Assembly (NCBI GenBank): GCA_003224175.1
Contig: QHYQ01000179.1
Span: 1-45,047 of the forward strand
DNA from: Acidobacteriota bacterium
GTDB lineage: Bacteria; Acidobacteriota; Terriglobia; Acidiferrales; UBA7541
Length of the DNA: 45,047 nt
Direction of reading: 5' to 3'
Under the pieces are notes generated by a model that was not told where the DNA came from, did no database searches, and saw nothing but the letters and a program-made list of their open reading frames with translations. The position numbers and the translations under genes were made by a program. Within the stretch, counting starts at the first letter, position 1. The number at the start of each line of letters is the position of its first letter. Shown here piece after piece: positions 26,683 to 36,562 of the stretch.

Positions 26683-29106
26683 TTAGTGTACAGCCGGGGG
26701 AGTGGGCGAAGGTCCCTGCGGGGGCCTTGGGCTCGCGTCCAGCGAGAAGCCCGCGACAGCTGGCCCAAGCGCGAGGTCAAGCGCCTGTTCCGCCATGCGA
26801 ACGTAGTGGATTTGGATCCCGTCCAACCCTTCCGGAAAGTCATCCGCAACGTTCAGCTCATTTTCCGCGGGCAAGATCACTTCGTGGATACCAGCGCGCT
26901 TGGCGCCGAGCACCTTCTCCTTAATCCCGCCGACGGGTAGCACGAATCCGGAGAGCGATATCTCTCCGGTCATGGCTACCTTGGGCCGCACAGGGCGTCC
27001 GCTAAGGAGGCTCACCAGGGCAGTGACCATGGCGATGCCTGCCGAAGGGCCATCCTTGGGCACGGCGCCGGACGGCACGTGGATGTGGATATCCTGTTTG
27101 CGGAAGAAGTCCGAATCGATACCGTAGCGTTCGGAATTGGCACGCACCCACGAGAGCGCCGCGGTCATGGACTCCTGCATGACTTCGCCTAGATGTCCGG
27201 TCATGGTGAACTGCTTTCCGCCGCGCATGCGAGTCGCCTCAATGAAGACGATGTCGCCGCCAGCTGGCGTCCAAACCAACCCCACAGAAACGCCCGGCTG
27301 CTTAACGCGATCCTCCACTTCGCGCTCGGCACGGAATCGCGGAACGCCCAGAGTCTCGCGGACCACCTCTGGTTTTACGACCATGCGGTCGGTCTTACCC
27401 TCCGCCATGCGCCGGGCCTGTTTTCTCGTGATCGTAGCGATTTCGCGCTCCAGATTGCGCACGCCGGCCTCACGCGTATAGCTATGGATCACTTCGCGTA
27501 AGCCGTCGTCGGTGAACTCGATCTGCTCTCCTACCTTCAGGCCGTGCTCGCTGGCCTGCTTTGGAATCAGGTACTTATTCGCAATGTGAAGCTTCTCAAC
27601 CTCGGTGTAACCCGCGAGTTCGATAATCTCCATGCGGTCGCGCAAAGGCTCTGGAATCGGGTCAATCCAGTTGGCCGTAGCGATGAAGAGCACCCTCGAG
27701 AGGTCGAAGGGAACGTCGAGATAGTGGTCCCGGAAAGCCGAATTTTGTTCAGGATCCAGAACCTCCATCAGCGCCGAAGAAGGATCGCCTCGGAAGTCGC
27801 GGCCCAGCTTGTCGACCTCGTCGAGCATGAATACGGGATCATTCGCCTCCGCGCGGCGCAGTCCTTGGATGATCTGCCCGGGTAAAGCGCCGATATAGGT
27901 CCGGCGATGGCCCCGGATTTCTGCCTCGTCATGCATTCCGCCGAGCGAAATACGTACGAACTTGCGTCCCAGCGCTCGCGCGATCGATTTGCCGAGTGAA
28001 GTCTTGCCCACTCCGGGAGGTCCAAGGAAGCAGAGGATTGGGCCTTTCATTCCCGGCTGAAGCTTCTTAACCGCCAGGTAATCCAGAATGCGTTGCTTTA
28101 CCTTCTCTAGGTCATAGTGGTCTTCATCCAGGATTTTCTGCCCGTTGGCAATATCGATTTCCGGCGCTCCGCAAGACTTGGCCCACGGCAGGGCGGTCAT
28201 CCATTCCAGATAGGTCCGCGCGACCATGTACTCTGCCGAAGCTGGAGTCATCTTCTGCAAGCGCTTCAATTCACGGTCGCATTCTTTGCGCGCCTCGGCA
28301 GACATGCCGGACTCATCCAGCTTGGCTCGCAGCTCATCAATCTCCGCCTGCCCATCATCTGACTCGCCGAGTTCCTTCTGAATCGCCTTCATTTGCTCGC
28401 GGAGCAGATACTCGCGCTGGCTCTGACTCACTTGCTCCTGGACCTGTTCCTGAATCTTGTTGCGCAAATCCAGGACCTCGATCTCCTTGGATAATTCGCG
28501 CACCAACGTTTCGAGCCTTCTGCGCACGTCGGCGGTTTCCAGCAGCTCTTGGCGCAGGAGAGTAGTCAGCGAAGGAAGATTTGCGGCAATGAAATCGGCC
28601 AGCCGCACGGGATCCTCAATGTTCAAAGCTACCGTCTGCAGGTCATCTGAGAGCTGCGGAGATCGCGCTACAACGTCCCGGAAAAGCTCCCGCGCATTCC
28701 GCTCGAGGGCTGCCAGTTCGGTATCCCGTGCACCGATGAGATTGGTCACGGGCTCAACGTTCGCACGCAAGAATGGCTTCAGGGTCACTACGGACGTGAT
28801 GCGAATGCGCTCCAGGCCCTCTACAAACACGACCAGATTGCCGTTAGGCATCTTCACTGTCTTGTGCAGCTTGGCCATCGTGCCGACACGATGCAGGTCC
28901 ACCTCCGTCGGATCTTCCACACGGGGATCAAGTTGCGCCACCACGGCTAACAGTCGTTCTTCGCCCTGCAGGGAATTGAGCAGTGACAGGGAGCTCTCCC
29001 GCCCTACGGTCAAGGGCAAAACTCCGCCCGGGAACAGCACCGTATCACGCACAGGTAAGACCGGTAGTTCGGGTGGAACCACGATTTTCTCAGTTTTTTC
29101 GGCCAT
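26683..29106 (-). CDS. lon: ATP-dependent protease Lon
   Basis: Lon, a cytosolic hexameric AAA+ serine protease that degrades damaged and regulatory proteins. All parts are present in 807 residues: the N-terminal LON substrate domain (LPVLPVRDTVLFPGGVLPL), a coiled-coil segment (about 180-290, EIEVLDLRNKIQEQVQEQ), Walker A GPPGVGKTSLGKS at about 360, Walker B PVFMLDEVDK, and the protease domain with catalytic Ser in KDGPSAGIAM (about 684) and Lys in KEKVLGAKRAG (about 727). AGGGGG precedes the ATG closely. An AT-rich promoter region with a palindrome lies upstream and an intrinsic terminator downstream, so it appears to be a single-gene unit. Confidence 0.97.
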   Translation of the reverse strand: MAEKTEKIVVPPELPVLPVRDTVLFPGGVLPLTVGRESSLSLLNSLQGEERLLAVVAQLDPRVEDPTEVDLHRVGTMAKLHKTVKMPNGNLVVFVEGLERIRITSVVTLKPFLRANVEPVTNLIGARDTELAALERNARELFRDVVARSPQLSDDLQTVALNIEDPVRLADFIAANLPSLTTLLRQELLETADVRRRLETLVRELSKEIEVLDLRNKIQEQVQEQVSQSQREYLLREQMKAIQKELGESDDGQAEIDELRAKLDESGMSAEARKECDRELKRLQKMTPASAEYMVARTYLEWMTALPWAKSCGAPEIDIANGQKILDEDHYDLEKVKQRILDYLAVKKLQPGMKGPILCFLGPPGVGKTSLGKSIARALGRKFVRISLGGMHDEAEIRGHRRTYIGALPGQIIQGLRRAEANDPVFMLDEVDKLGRDFRGDPSSALMEVLDPEQNSAFRDHYLDVPFDLSRVLFIATANWIDPIPEPLRDRMEIIELAGYTEVEKLHIANKYLIPKQASEHGLKVGEQIEFTDDGLREVIHSYTREAGVRNLEREIATITRKQARRMAEGKTDRMVVKPEVVRETLGVPRFRAEREVEDRVKQPGVSVGLVWTPAGGDIVFIEATRMRGGKQFTMTGHLGEVMQESMTAALSWVRANSERYGIDSDFFRKQDIHIHVPSGAVPKDGPSAGIAMVTALVSLLSGRPVRPKVAMTGEISLSGFVLPVGGIKEKVLGAKRAGIHEVILPAENELNVADDFPEGLDGIQIHYVRMAEQALDLALGPAVAGFSLDASPRPPQGPSPTPPAVH

Positions 29107-29142
29107 CGTACCCCCTGACTATCATAGATAGATACAGGTTAA

Positions 29143-29262
29143 CGAGCATTTTGCTCGCCATGTTGCGTTAGATGAGTCGTTTCAAGCAATGGGTGCAAGA
29201 AAATCGATAAACTAACGCTAAAGTAATATGAGTATTATACGCTAAACCATGGCGATTCGCCA
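29143..29262 (-). promoter_or_regulatory. lon promoter region with palindromic operator candidate
   Basis: In a strikingly AT-rich 200-base gap, the minus strand carries a perfect TATAAT (29234-29239). The perfect palindrome TGGCGATTCGCCA (29250-29262) sits where the -35 box would be. Nearer the gene are GCGTTAG / CTAACGC arms (29165 and 29212) and a hairpin CGAGCA-TTT-TGCTCG (29143-29157). No CIRCE or HAIR box is visible. Confidence 0.4.
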
Positions 29263-29310
29263 GCACCAATAGCCGGAGAGGATTAGCTAGTATATTGATA
29301 ATCCTACACG

Positions 29311-30648
29311 TTAACGCTCTCCTGAGTCTTGGTATTCACGACGCACGAAATCCAGGGCATCCTCACGTCTTTTCAGGCGACCCTCGAGCTGACCCTCCTC
29401 GACGGCCTGTAGGATTTCCCTGAAAAGCGGTCCCGGTCTGAAACCCATGGCCTTCAGATCCTCCCCCGTAAGCAGTCGGGCCGGGCGGACCTCTTCCGGT
29501 GGTGTCTGTCGCAGAAAGCGCCTGACAAATTCATAGGCGTCGAGATTACGATGGCTCGCCAGGCAATCGAGGCGGTGGAGCGCCAGATGTTCCTCCTCGA
29601 ATCTTGGCATCCGGACGAACCGCTTCAGTGTCGCCGGCCTCATTTGAAAGACGTCTTTGAAGCGAAGATGGTTAGCAACTAGTGCCTCGACTTGCTCTAT
29701 GTCATGGACTGAAAAACGAAACCGGCGGCAGATGACCCCGGCCATGCGAGCGCCGATCTCGGCGTGACCATCGAAGCGGATTCGATCGCCCGTCTCTTCC
29801 GCGGACATAAATGTGGGTGGCTTGCCCACGTCGTGCAGCAGAACGGCCCAGGCAAGGGTAGCGGGCGAGCCGGGGGCCAGGTTTTCGAGCATCATTAGCG
29901 TGTGTATCCATACGTCGCCCTCGGGATGAAACTCCGGCGGCTGGGCAACTCCTTTCATCGCCGCAATCTCTGGCAAGCAGGCCTTCAGCAAGCTGCTTTC
30001 GTCGAGGAGTTCGAAGGCGCGGCGGGCTGCTCCCTCGGTCAGCAGCTTAGTGATCTCGTCGCGCAGCCTTTCGGCGGAGACGGCGGTGACATGCGGCGCG
30101 GTGGCGAAGATGGCTTGAAAGGTTGCCGGTTCGATGACGTAGCCAAAACGGGCCGCAAAGCGAACGGCGCGGACCATCCGCAATCGATCTTCGCAGAAAC
30201 GCAGTTCCGGCGTGCCGATTGCGCGAACGATCCCCTGTCGCAGGTCCTCGCGGCCGCCTACGAAGTCGAGAATTTGCTGCGTTTCCATATCCAGCATCAG
30301 GCCGTTAATGGTGAAGTCGCGCCGACGAACATCTTCTTCAGGCAAATTTGAGTACTCCACGTGATCCGGATGGCGCCCATCGGAATATCCGACATCTGAA
30401 CGAAAGGTAGCGACCTCGACTTGCGTGCTATTTGACACCACCAAAATGACCCCGAAGCGCGCGCCCACATCCACACTCGATGGAAAGAGTGCCTGCACGC
30501 GGGCGGGATGCGCATCCGTCGCGACGTCGTAATCCGCCGGCTCGCGGCCCAGGACCAGGTCGCGCACGCAGCCGCCCACAAGATAGGCTTTGAATCCAGA
30601 AGCGTGGAGCTTACGGCAGATCTCCGCCGCGAGTTCGCGCGCAGTCAT
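29311..30648 (-). CDS. cca: CCA-adding-type tRNA nucleotidyltransferase with HD domain
   Basis: A 445-residue class II nucleotidyltransferase. The catalytic head reads YLVGGCVRDLVLGREPADYDVATDA (G-GS-like motif and the DxD metal pair), followed by RRRDFTINGLMLD and EDRLRMVRAVRFAARFGY, which matches the tRNA nucleotidyltransferase/poly(A) polymerase family. The C-terminal half holds an HD domain (HTLMMLENL... LLHDVGKPPTF and later NHLRF). It adds or repairs the CCA end of tRNAs; an A-only or CC-only enzyme or poly(A) polymerase cannot be excluded from sequence alone. It lies upstream of lon, separated by a promoter region. Confidence 0.88.
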   Translation of the reverse strand: MTARELAAEICRKLHASGFKAYLVGGCVRDLVLGREPADYDVATDAHPARVQALFPSSVDVGARFGVILVVSNSTQVEVATFRSDVGYSDGRHPDHVEYSNLPEEDVRRRDFTINGLMLDMETQQILDFVGGREDLRQGIVRAIGTPELRFCEDRLRMVRAVRFAARFGYVIEPATFQAIFATAPHVTAVSAERLRDEITKLLTEGAARRAFELLDESSLLKACLPEIAAMKGVAQPPEFHPEGDVWIHTLMMLENLAPGSPATLAWAVLLHDVGKPPTFMSAEETGDRIRFDGHAEIGARMAGVICRRFRFSVHDIEQVEALVANHLRFKDVFQMRPATLKRFVRMPRFEEEHLALHRLDCLASHRNLDAYEFVRRFLRQTPPEEVRPARLLTGEDLKAMGFRPGPLFREILQAVEEGQLEGRLKRREDALDFVRREYQDSGER

Positions 30649-30725
30649 GCGGCGATTATGCGCTCGTCGAACGGTGAGGCCAAGGGAATCGACATCATGC
30701 TGCTGTCATCCTGCCTCTTCTGTGT

Positions 30726-30853
30726 TGTCATTCTGAGCGCAGCGAGGAATCTCTCTTCGATCGACACGCGAAGGTGTCATTCCGAGGAGCGCACCGCGAG
30801 TTCTGCGTCCCCGCGCCCTTGTCGCGCGACGAGGAATCTGCTTTTGATCGGCA
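30726..30853 (+). repeat. Two copies of a dispersed intergenic repeat (TGTCATTCTGAG type)
   Basis: TGTCATTCTGAGCGCAGCG continuing to GAGGAATCTCTCTTCGATCG (30726-30763) and TGTCATTCCGAGGAGCGC continuing, after an insert, to GAGGAATCTGCTTTTGATCG (30775-30852). This motif, with the ending GAATCT, is a widespread short intergenic repeat in several soil bacterial groups, known from memory. Copy 2 is longer by about 40 bases in the middle. Confidence 0.65.
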
Positions 30854-30859
30854 GGGGGT

Positions 30860-32083
30860 TTAATGACCCTTCGCGCTGCCTAGCGATCCGCCGAACTGAA
30901 CTTTTGCAAAGCCGAAGCGATCACGGAGCTGGTCAGTCGCACGAGCCAACCGCTCAAGCTTCGCGCGCCACTCGGGATCAAAAAGGCCCATCTGGGTTGC
31001 GCCATGGGAAAGCGTTCCGAATTCGATTCCGATCAGACGCACCGGCCGGTGTTCCCAATGTCGCTCAAAAAGCCACCGCAGGGTAGCGAGGAGCACGGGG
31101 TCGAGATGAGTCGGCTCCGCGAGCGTCTTGGAGCGCGTGACGGTTTGAAATCCCGCGTACCGAATCCTGAGCGTGACCGTTCGAGCGTCGAGGCACGCAT
31201 CGCGCAGGCGTTTCGCACCTTTCTGGCATAGGCAGCTCAGCATCGATTCCAGTGCCGGCCGATGGCTCGTATCTGAGCCGAACGTATGACTGTGAGAAAT
31301 CGATTGAGGCTCAGCGTCAATAACGAACTCGTAAGAGTCCTCTCCGTGCGCTTTGCGGTAGAGCGCCGTCCCCCATCGCCCAAAGAATTCTCGCAGTCCT
31401 TCCTCTGGAATCCCGGCGAGTTGGCCGACCGTCTCGATTCCCATCGTGCGCAGCGCCGTTTCTGTGACCCGTCCGATTCCCGGAATACGCCGTACGGAAA
31501 GCGGCTCGAGGAATTTGGCCTCCGCACCCGCGGGAACCCACACCAGCCCGCGCGGCTTGGCCTGATCTGACGCGACCTTGGCGACCAAACGGGTGCGCGC
31601 CAGCCCCGCAGAACAGGGCAATCCCGTTTTCGCGCCGATTTCCTTCAAAAGCGCGTGAGCGGCTGCGAGGGGAGGCCCGTGGAGGCGGCTGGTTCCAGAG
31701 AGGTCGAGATAGGCTTCATCGATGGAAGCCATTTCCACCACCGGCGAAAATCTGGAGAGAATCGTAGCGATGCGGTCGCTCCACTCAGCATAGAGATCGT
31801 GACGGCCGTCGAGGAAAATAGCGTGCGGGCATAGCTTTCCTGCCGTGCGCAGAGGCATGGCCGAATGAATGCCATAGCGGCGTGCCTCGTAGCTCGCCGC
31901 CGAGACGACCCCGCGGCGATTTGGCTGTCCGCCCACAACCACGGGCTTGCCACGCAGCTCGGGACGTTCGAGCAATTCCACAGAAACAAAAAATGCATCC
32001 ATATCCACATGCAGAATGGCAGTCGTGTCCAGCTCGAGCCGGGGACTGTCGCGCTTGGCGCGGAAATGGGCGAGCCGAGGCAT
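30860..32083 (-). CDS. dinB: DNA polymerase IV
   Basis: A 407-residue Y-family translesion polymerase. Catalytic carboxylates are Asp27 in LHVDMDAFFVSVE and Asp122/Glu123 in ASIDEAYLDLSG. The steric YEARRYGI and SAMP elements, the helix-hairpin-helix region (RRIPGIGRVTETALRTMGI) and a little-finger domain follow. Near the C-terminus TQMGLFDPEW contains a QxxLF-type beta-clamp-binding motif. It bypasses DNA lesions and makes short error-prone patches. AAGG lies a few bases before the ATG. A perfect AACGATCGTT palindrome lies ~80 bases upstream, but I see no clear LexA box. Confidence 0.94.
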   Translation of the reverse strand: MPRLAHFRAKRDSPRLELDTTAILHVDMDAFFVSVELLERPELRGKPVVVGGQPNRRGVVSAASYEARRYGIHSAMPLRTAGKLCPHAIFLDGRHDLYAEWSDRIATILSRFSPVVEMASIDEAYLDLSGTSRLHGPPLAAAHALLKEIGAKTGLPCSAGLARTRLVAKVASDQAKPRGLVWVPAGAEAKFLEPLSVRRIPGIGRVTETALRTMGIETVGQLAGIPEEGLREFFGRWGTALYRKAHGEDSYEFVIDAEPQSISHSHTFGSDTSHRPALESMLSCLCQKGAKRLRDACLDARTVTLRIRYAGFQTVTRSKTLAEPTHLDPVLLATLRWLFERHWEHRPVRLIGIEFGTLSHGATQMGLFDPEWRAKLERLARATDQLRDRFGFAKVQFGGSLGSAKGH

Positions 32084-32258
32084 GAACCTTGCCGGTCATT
32101 CTCTCACCAGATCCCTTCCGGAGAAACTAGCGATCGGCAACATGGGCGGCAGTTCACGTAAAACGATCGTTCGGAGGTGAGCGTTACTAGCGCACTTCTC
32201 CCGTTTCATGCCGGGAGCACGGGGACCGTCGGGAATGGAATTGTGCGAAGGGGAGCAG

Positions 32259-33170
32259 TTAGGCTGGGAGCCTGGCTGAAATTACGCGCTCGATTCCGGC
32301 CAAGTCGCGAGTAACGATCAGCTCCGACCAGGAAGACGCAGAGAGAAGGGAACCGACATACTCAGCTCCGTCGTAGCCAATCTCAACGACCAAAATTCCG
32401 TTTGGACGAAGGGACTTTGAGGCCTCCTCGATGAGAGCTGGATACATCTCACAGCCGGTCTCACCGGCAAAAAGAGCCTTGGGTGGCTCGTACTCACGCA
32501 CCTCACGCGCCAAATTCTCGGCATCGTCGCGGCCAACGTACGGCGGATTGCTGACGATCATATCGAAGGAGCTCGTTGGCGGCCCAGAAGGCCCGAGGCA
32601 AGCTTCCAGCAGATTGGTCTCTAAAAACTGAATCCGACCGGACACTTCGTGGCGCGCGGCGTTTCTCCGCGCATAATCGAGTGCCACTGCCGAAATATCA
32701 GTAGCAATAATCTCCGCCCCCGGCAATTCGCGAGCGAGGGTCACTGCGATGCAGCCGGAGCCCGTCCCGACATCCGCAATTCGCACCGGCTCTGTCCGCC
32801 GCGAACCGAGACATGCCAGAGCAACTTCGATCACGTGCTCGGTCTCCGGTCTGGGGATCAGCACACCCGGACCTACCTCGAATTCGAGCCCCCAAAACTC
32901 TTGGCGGCCTGTGAGGTACTGAGTGGGAACACCTTTGCTGCGGCCCTCGATGAGTTGCGCATAGGCCGCTGCCCGATCGGGAGTCAACTCGTATTCCGGA
33001 TGGGCGTAGAGCCACGTGCGATCGCACTTCAGAACATGCATCAGCAGCAATTCCGCCGCGAGCGGCGCGGAAGGAACATCGCATTCCTCCAGACGTGCGA
33101 TGCCTCTCCTCAACGCCAGGCGAAGTTCTCCGGCACCTCGATTGACACCTGGGTTCGTTGCCAGCTTCAA
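32259..33170 (-). CDS. prmC: Release factor glutamine methyltransferase
   Basis: PrmC methylates the glutamine of the GGQ motif in release factors RF1 and RF2. The 303-residue protein has the helical N-terminal domain (residues ~15-95) and a Rossmann methyltransferase domain with [16 protein letters not shown], the SAM motif, and the substrate-binding [10 protein letters not shown] motif near 205. The TTG start overlaps the prfA stop codon (TTGA), so translation is coupled to the gene for its own substrate, a common and sensible arrangement. Confidence 0.95.
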   Translation of the reverse strand: MKLATNPGVNRGAGELRLALRRGIARLEECDVPSAPLAAELLLMHVLKCDRTWLYAHPEYELTPDRAAAYAQLIEGRSKGVPTQYLTGRQEFWGLEFEVGPGVLIPRPETEHVIEVALACLGSRRTEPVRIADVGTGSGCIAVTLARELPGAEIIATDISAVALDYARRNAARHEVSGRIQFLETNLLEACLGPSGPPTSSFDMIVSNPPYVGRDDAENLAREVREYEPPKALFAGETGCEMYPALIEEASKSLRPNGILVVEIGYDGAEYVGSLLSASSWSELIVTRDLAGIERVISARLPA

Positions 33171-34258
33171 GCTTCCACCAGCTCCTGTTTCAGCCGCTCG
33201 GCCTCAAAGTGCGTGACCAGCGCATCTACCATGGGCGCAAGCTTTCCGTCCATGACGTCGCTCAATTGGTGCAGCGTGAGCCCAATGCGGTGGTCCGTGA
33301 CTCGGCTCTGCGGAAAATTGTACGTGCGAATTTTCTCCGAACGATCGCCCGTCTTGATTTGCCCGCGGCGTTCCGCGGCGATCTGCTCATGCTGCTTCTG
33401 CTGTTCCAATTCGTAGAGCCGCGCGCGAAGCACGCGCATGGCCTTGGAGCGATTCTTGATCTGCGATTTCTCGTCCTGCTGGGAGACAACCAACCCGGTC
33501 GGCAAGTGCGTGATGCGCACGGCAGAATAAGTCGTGTTCACGGATTGCCCCCCCGGACCCGAGGAGCAAAACGTATCGATGCGCAAATCCTTGGGCTCGA
33601 TTTTTATATCGATTTCATCGGCTTCCGGCAGCACGGCCACGGTCGCCGCGGAGGTATGGATGCGTCCCTGCTGCTCCGTGGCGGGCACGCGCTGCACGCG
33701 GTGCACGCCGCTTTCGTACTTCATCTTCGAGTACACTTTGTCGCCCTGGATCGCCGCGACAATATCCTTCAAGCCTCCCAGTGAGGAAGGCGAGCTCTCC
33801 AGCACCTCAACGCGCCATCGTTGTGATTCGGCGTAGCGGGAGTACATGCGAAAAAGCTCCGCGGCGAAAAGGGCCGCTTCGTCCCCGCCGGTGCCGGCGC
33901 GAATTTCGAGGATAACGTTTTTCTCGTCGTTCGGATCTCTCGGCAGGAGCAGCCGCTTCAATTCGTTCTCCACAATACCTTTGCGCTCGAGAAGCTGGCG
34001 CTCTTCTTCGTGCGCGAGCTGCTTCATTTCCGCGTCCTCGCTTTCCATCAACATCTGTTTAGCCTCGCGCAGACCTTTTTCCAATTCTTTCCATTGGCGA
34101 TATTTTCCGACGACCTCGGAGAGATCGCCATGCGTGCGAGCGAGCTTCTGGTAACGCGACGAATCGCCGAGGACTTCAGGCGATGACAGTTGCGCCGTAA
34201 GCTCCTGATAGCGCGATTCGATCTGATCTAGTTTTTCAAATAGCGTAAGTGACGCCAT
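33167..34258 (-). CDS. prfA: Peptide chain release factor 1
   Basis: RF1, which ends translation at UAA and UAG. The 363-residue length fits. It carries the tripeptide anticodon PAT in [16 protein letters not shown] (near 190), specific to RF1, and the GGQ catalytic loop [17 protein letters not shown] near 235. The frame is open 54 codons further upstream, but that extension is unlike RF1 and the ATG at 34258 begins [20 protein letters not shown], the normal N-terminus. The stop overlaps the prmC start. Confidence 0.97.
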   Translation of the reverse strand: MASLTLFEKLDQIESRYQELTAQLSSPEVLGDSSRYQKLARTHGDLSEVVGKYRQWKELEKGLREAKQMLMESEDAEMKQLAHEEERQLLERKGIVENELKRLLLPRDPNDEKNVILEIRAGTGGDEAALFAAELFRMYSRYAESQRWRVEVLESSPSSLGGLKDIVAAIQGDKVYSKMKYESGVHRVQRVPATEQQGRIHTSAATVAVLPEADEIDIKIEPKDLRIDTFCSSGPGGQSVNTTYSAVRITHLPTGLVVSQQDEKSQIKNRSKAMRVLRARLYELEQQKQHEQIAAERRGQIKTGDRSEKIRTYNFPQSRVTDHRIGLTLHQLSDVMDGKLAPMVDALVTHFEAERLKQELVEA

Positions 34259-34443
34259 AGCGCACCTGCACAAAACGAAATCATGGGACGTAGGGGTTTC
34301 CTGCAAACTGCAACGGGCTCCAGCGCCCTGTCGGCGCCGTCCGAAACGCGGAGCTAATAAAAAGAGGTGAACATCTCTCGAGCCTGCTCTCAGCATAGAC
34401 GCTGCTCGCCACGAAAGCAACTTCTCCGCAAACGAGTTTGCTG

Positions 34444-34935
34444 CTATGCCGTTGAATGCTTGGGCTCGGCGGCCTCATCCGCGCGCGCAAACGCCCGATC
34501 CACCAGACATAGGACCACGGCCGTAATTGCCCCGTCTACGGGTGCCTGCCACAAGTTGTGGCCCGCCAAGGCATCGGCCGCGTTCAGAACCGCAGCAAAG
34601 AGAAACTCGCCGAACTGACCGGAGCGAATCGACAGGAGAGCGCTTTGCGCGCGGATCAAGACAAAAACCTGCACCAAGGCTAGCGCGCCGCCCGACAGCA
34701 TCCAGGCCCACTGAGCGTGGCTCCCCAGCAACCGCATCCATCTGCGAAGCAGAAAGGCAAAGAGCAGAATCGTAACGGCGCCGAAAATCAGGGAGAAAAA
34801 ATATGTTGTCAGGAGGATCGAAGCGGTATGAATTTCGCCGGCGACGGCCTCTCCGATCCATTGCAGCAGGGAGATGACAAAACAGCCAATCACCCAGGCC
34901 GCCAGATAGTAGGCCAGGGTTCCCCGGCGGGTCAT
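34444..34935 (-). CDS. Small integral membrane protein
   Basis: A 163-residue protein with four predicted membrane helices (about 5-26, 40-65, 78-98 and 132-150 by hydrophobicity): [57 protein letters not shown] and [16 protein letters not shown]. No family is recognised. Its ATG overlaps the stop of the tandem thyX gene (ATGA), so the two are translationally coupled, but no functional link is evident. Confidence 0.75.
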   Translation of the reverse strand: MTRRGTLAYYLAAWVIGCFVISLLQWIGEAVAGEIHTASILLTTYFFSLIFGAVTILLFAFLLRRWMRLLGSHAQWAWMLSGGALALVQVFVLIRAQSALLSIRSGQFGEFLFAAVLNAADALAGHNLWQAPVDGAITAVVLCLVDRAFARADEAAEPKHSTA

Positions 34936-36527
34936 ATGCGGCGCTCAATCTCGGGGAACTCCTGCCAGACCTTGACACCGCAAAAGTGAGAGCCCTCCGT
35001 ACAAATGGGAGTGGCGATACCGGCCCGCACGTAACATGGCGGGCCGATGTAGCGGGCTAATTCGGGCAACGCCCCGCGCACTTGCGCCTCTTCTTCCATG
35101 GAGGCCTGGTAGATCTCCTCTTGCGCATTGAAACAGGTGCGCATGGTCCATTTGTGAAGCAGGTGCAGCAGCGAACCGCTCTCGACAAGCCGGATGGCTT
35201 TCGCGTTCGGCAAAAGGTACAGAGCGAACTCGCGCGGAACTCCGCGATCGAGCAACTCGTTTTTTGCCGCCCAGGCATCCTGCACGGCGCGTTCGTAAAC
35301 TTCCCGGGCCAGCCTATTTTCGCGGATGAGCATGGGCGCGATGAAATCAGGATGGACCGTATCGGTGAGGACCAAGAGCGGCCGTGATCCGGGGACCATG
35401 CGATGGCGTTGATCCTGGCTATCAGCGCTGTGACTCAGTCTCTTGGCAAAGGTGAAATTGGCATGCTGCAATGGCCGCATTAAAGGAGCGTGTACCCCGA
35501 CGTTTAGTGTCTCCAGCCGATAGGGATTCCGCGCGGGATTGAGCATACGGTCCAGCGCCTCGTGGTCCGGGCATTCCGCCTCGCTAAGACCGACCACGGC
35601 GCGGTAGGACTGAGCCAGAACGCGAGGAGCGGCCGGGGAATAATCGACCAACAAAGAAGTGCGGCCGGCGAGTTTCGCATCAAATTCCTGCGCCTGCTTC
35701 TCGCCATTAGAGGAAGGCGACTCTTGCCATTCGCAAAGCTCTTCCAGAGGACCGTTGTCGAACCGATCAAAAAACTGCGCATCCACTTCCCGGACGCGCG
35801 CAACCATTTCGCCTATGACTGCCCGCGCCTCCGTGGGCGTATCGGATGCCGCCTGCATGCGCCAGAGCCGGTGCAGGACTACTCCGGAGAGCGTGTGCAC
35901 CATGGTCGTGGCCGCGGCTACGGGCAAGACGTATCGGGCCACTTCGATGGCGCGCTTTTCCGCCTGCCGCTCGACTTTTTCGATCCTGCGCGGGTGCGAC
36001 ATCGTGCCGATATTCCAAATCTCCGCGAGGATGCGCCGCGCGTCATCCTTCAGCAGCGTTGTCAACTCATGATAGGCGCTCCAGGCGCGGGCGACGGCGC
36101 GTTCGAAGAGTTCTTTTTCGGCCACGCCGAATGAGCCGCCCAGCGGAGGAATGTAGGCAAGCGCGCGGTCCAGCCGAACGTAGCGCTGGCTCTGCTGCTC
36201 AGAATTATAGAAAGGGTGCGCGTGCAGAAAGGACCAGACGAATTGGCGGCTGACGTTCTCCAGGCCAAACTCAAAATGCGCGTGCTGATAAACCGTGTGG
36301 TGGCCGGCGTAAAACGTCGCCGCGCCGATGGTCGTGCGCTGCTTGTCTGTGATCTCTTCCGGTGAAATCAGCCGTGGCGCGTAGCAAGTGCGGGCGGCGG
36401 CGATGGCGGAATCATACGGGTGCGCGAAGGAATTGCGCAACGTGACGCGCGCGACCGCCTGCTCGACCGGCGTCGTTCCCTGAACTTCGCTCGGGCTGTG
36501 TCGAGAACGGGAGGCCATGCTGGGCAA
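34932..36527 (-). CDS. thyX: Tandem (double-domain) FAD-dependent thymidylate synthase-like protein
   Basis: A 531-residue protein with two ThyX-like domains in one chain, about 20-260 and 290-525; ordinary ThyX is ~220-250 residues and works as a homotetramer that makes dTMP with FAD. Each domain keeps part of the ThyX motif RHRxxSxNxxSxR: the first has AHPFYNSEQQSQRY (keeping S-x-R-Y), the second has QRHRMVPGSRPLL (keeping RHR). The domains could pair inside one chain to build composite sites. A TTG start has GGAG six bases before it, an ATG lies 9 bases downstream. The stop overlaps the next membrane gene. Thymidylate synthase activity is inferred; a divergent role is possible. Confidence 0.82.
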   Translation of the reverse strand: MPSMASRSRHSPSEVQGTTPVEQAVARVTLRNSFAHPYDSAIAAARTCYAPRLISPEEITDKQRTTIGAATFYAGHHTVYQHAHFEFGLENVSRQFVWSFLHAHPFYNSEQQSQRYVRLDRALAYIPPLGGSFGVAEKELFERAVARAWSAYHELTTLLKDDARRILAEIWNIGTMSHPRRIEKVERQAEKRAIEVARYVLPVAAATTMVHTLSGVVLHRLWRMQAASDTPTEARAVIGEMVARVREVDAQFFDRFDNGPLEELCEWQESPSSNGEKQAQEFDAKLAGRTSLLVDYSPAAPRVLAQSYRAVVGLSEAECPDHEALDRMLNPARNPYRLETLNVGVHAPLMRPLQHANFTFAKRLSHSADSQDQRHRMVPGSRPLLVLTDTVHPDFIAPMLIRENRLAREVYERAVQDAWAAKNELLDRGVPREFALYLLPNAKAIRLVESGSLLHLLHKWTMRTCFNAQEEIYQASMEEEAQVRGALPELARYIGPPCYVRAGIATPICTEGSHFCGVKVWQEFPEIERRI

Positions 36528-36562
36528 ATTCTACTCCGTGCCTGCGTGGCCGAACAGCAAGG

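Noticed and set aside
32084-32258. LexA box upstream of dinB
   Set aside because: Only an AACGATCGTT palindrome is present; no GAAC-N4-GTTC or CTG-N10-CAG site found.
34259-34420. 54-residue N-terminal extension of prfA
   Set aside because: Does not resemble RF1; the ATG at 34258 gives the usual N-terminus.
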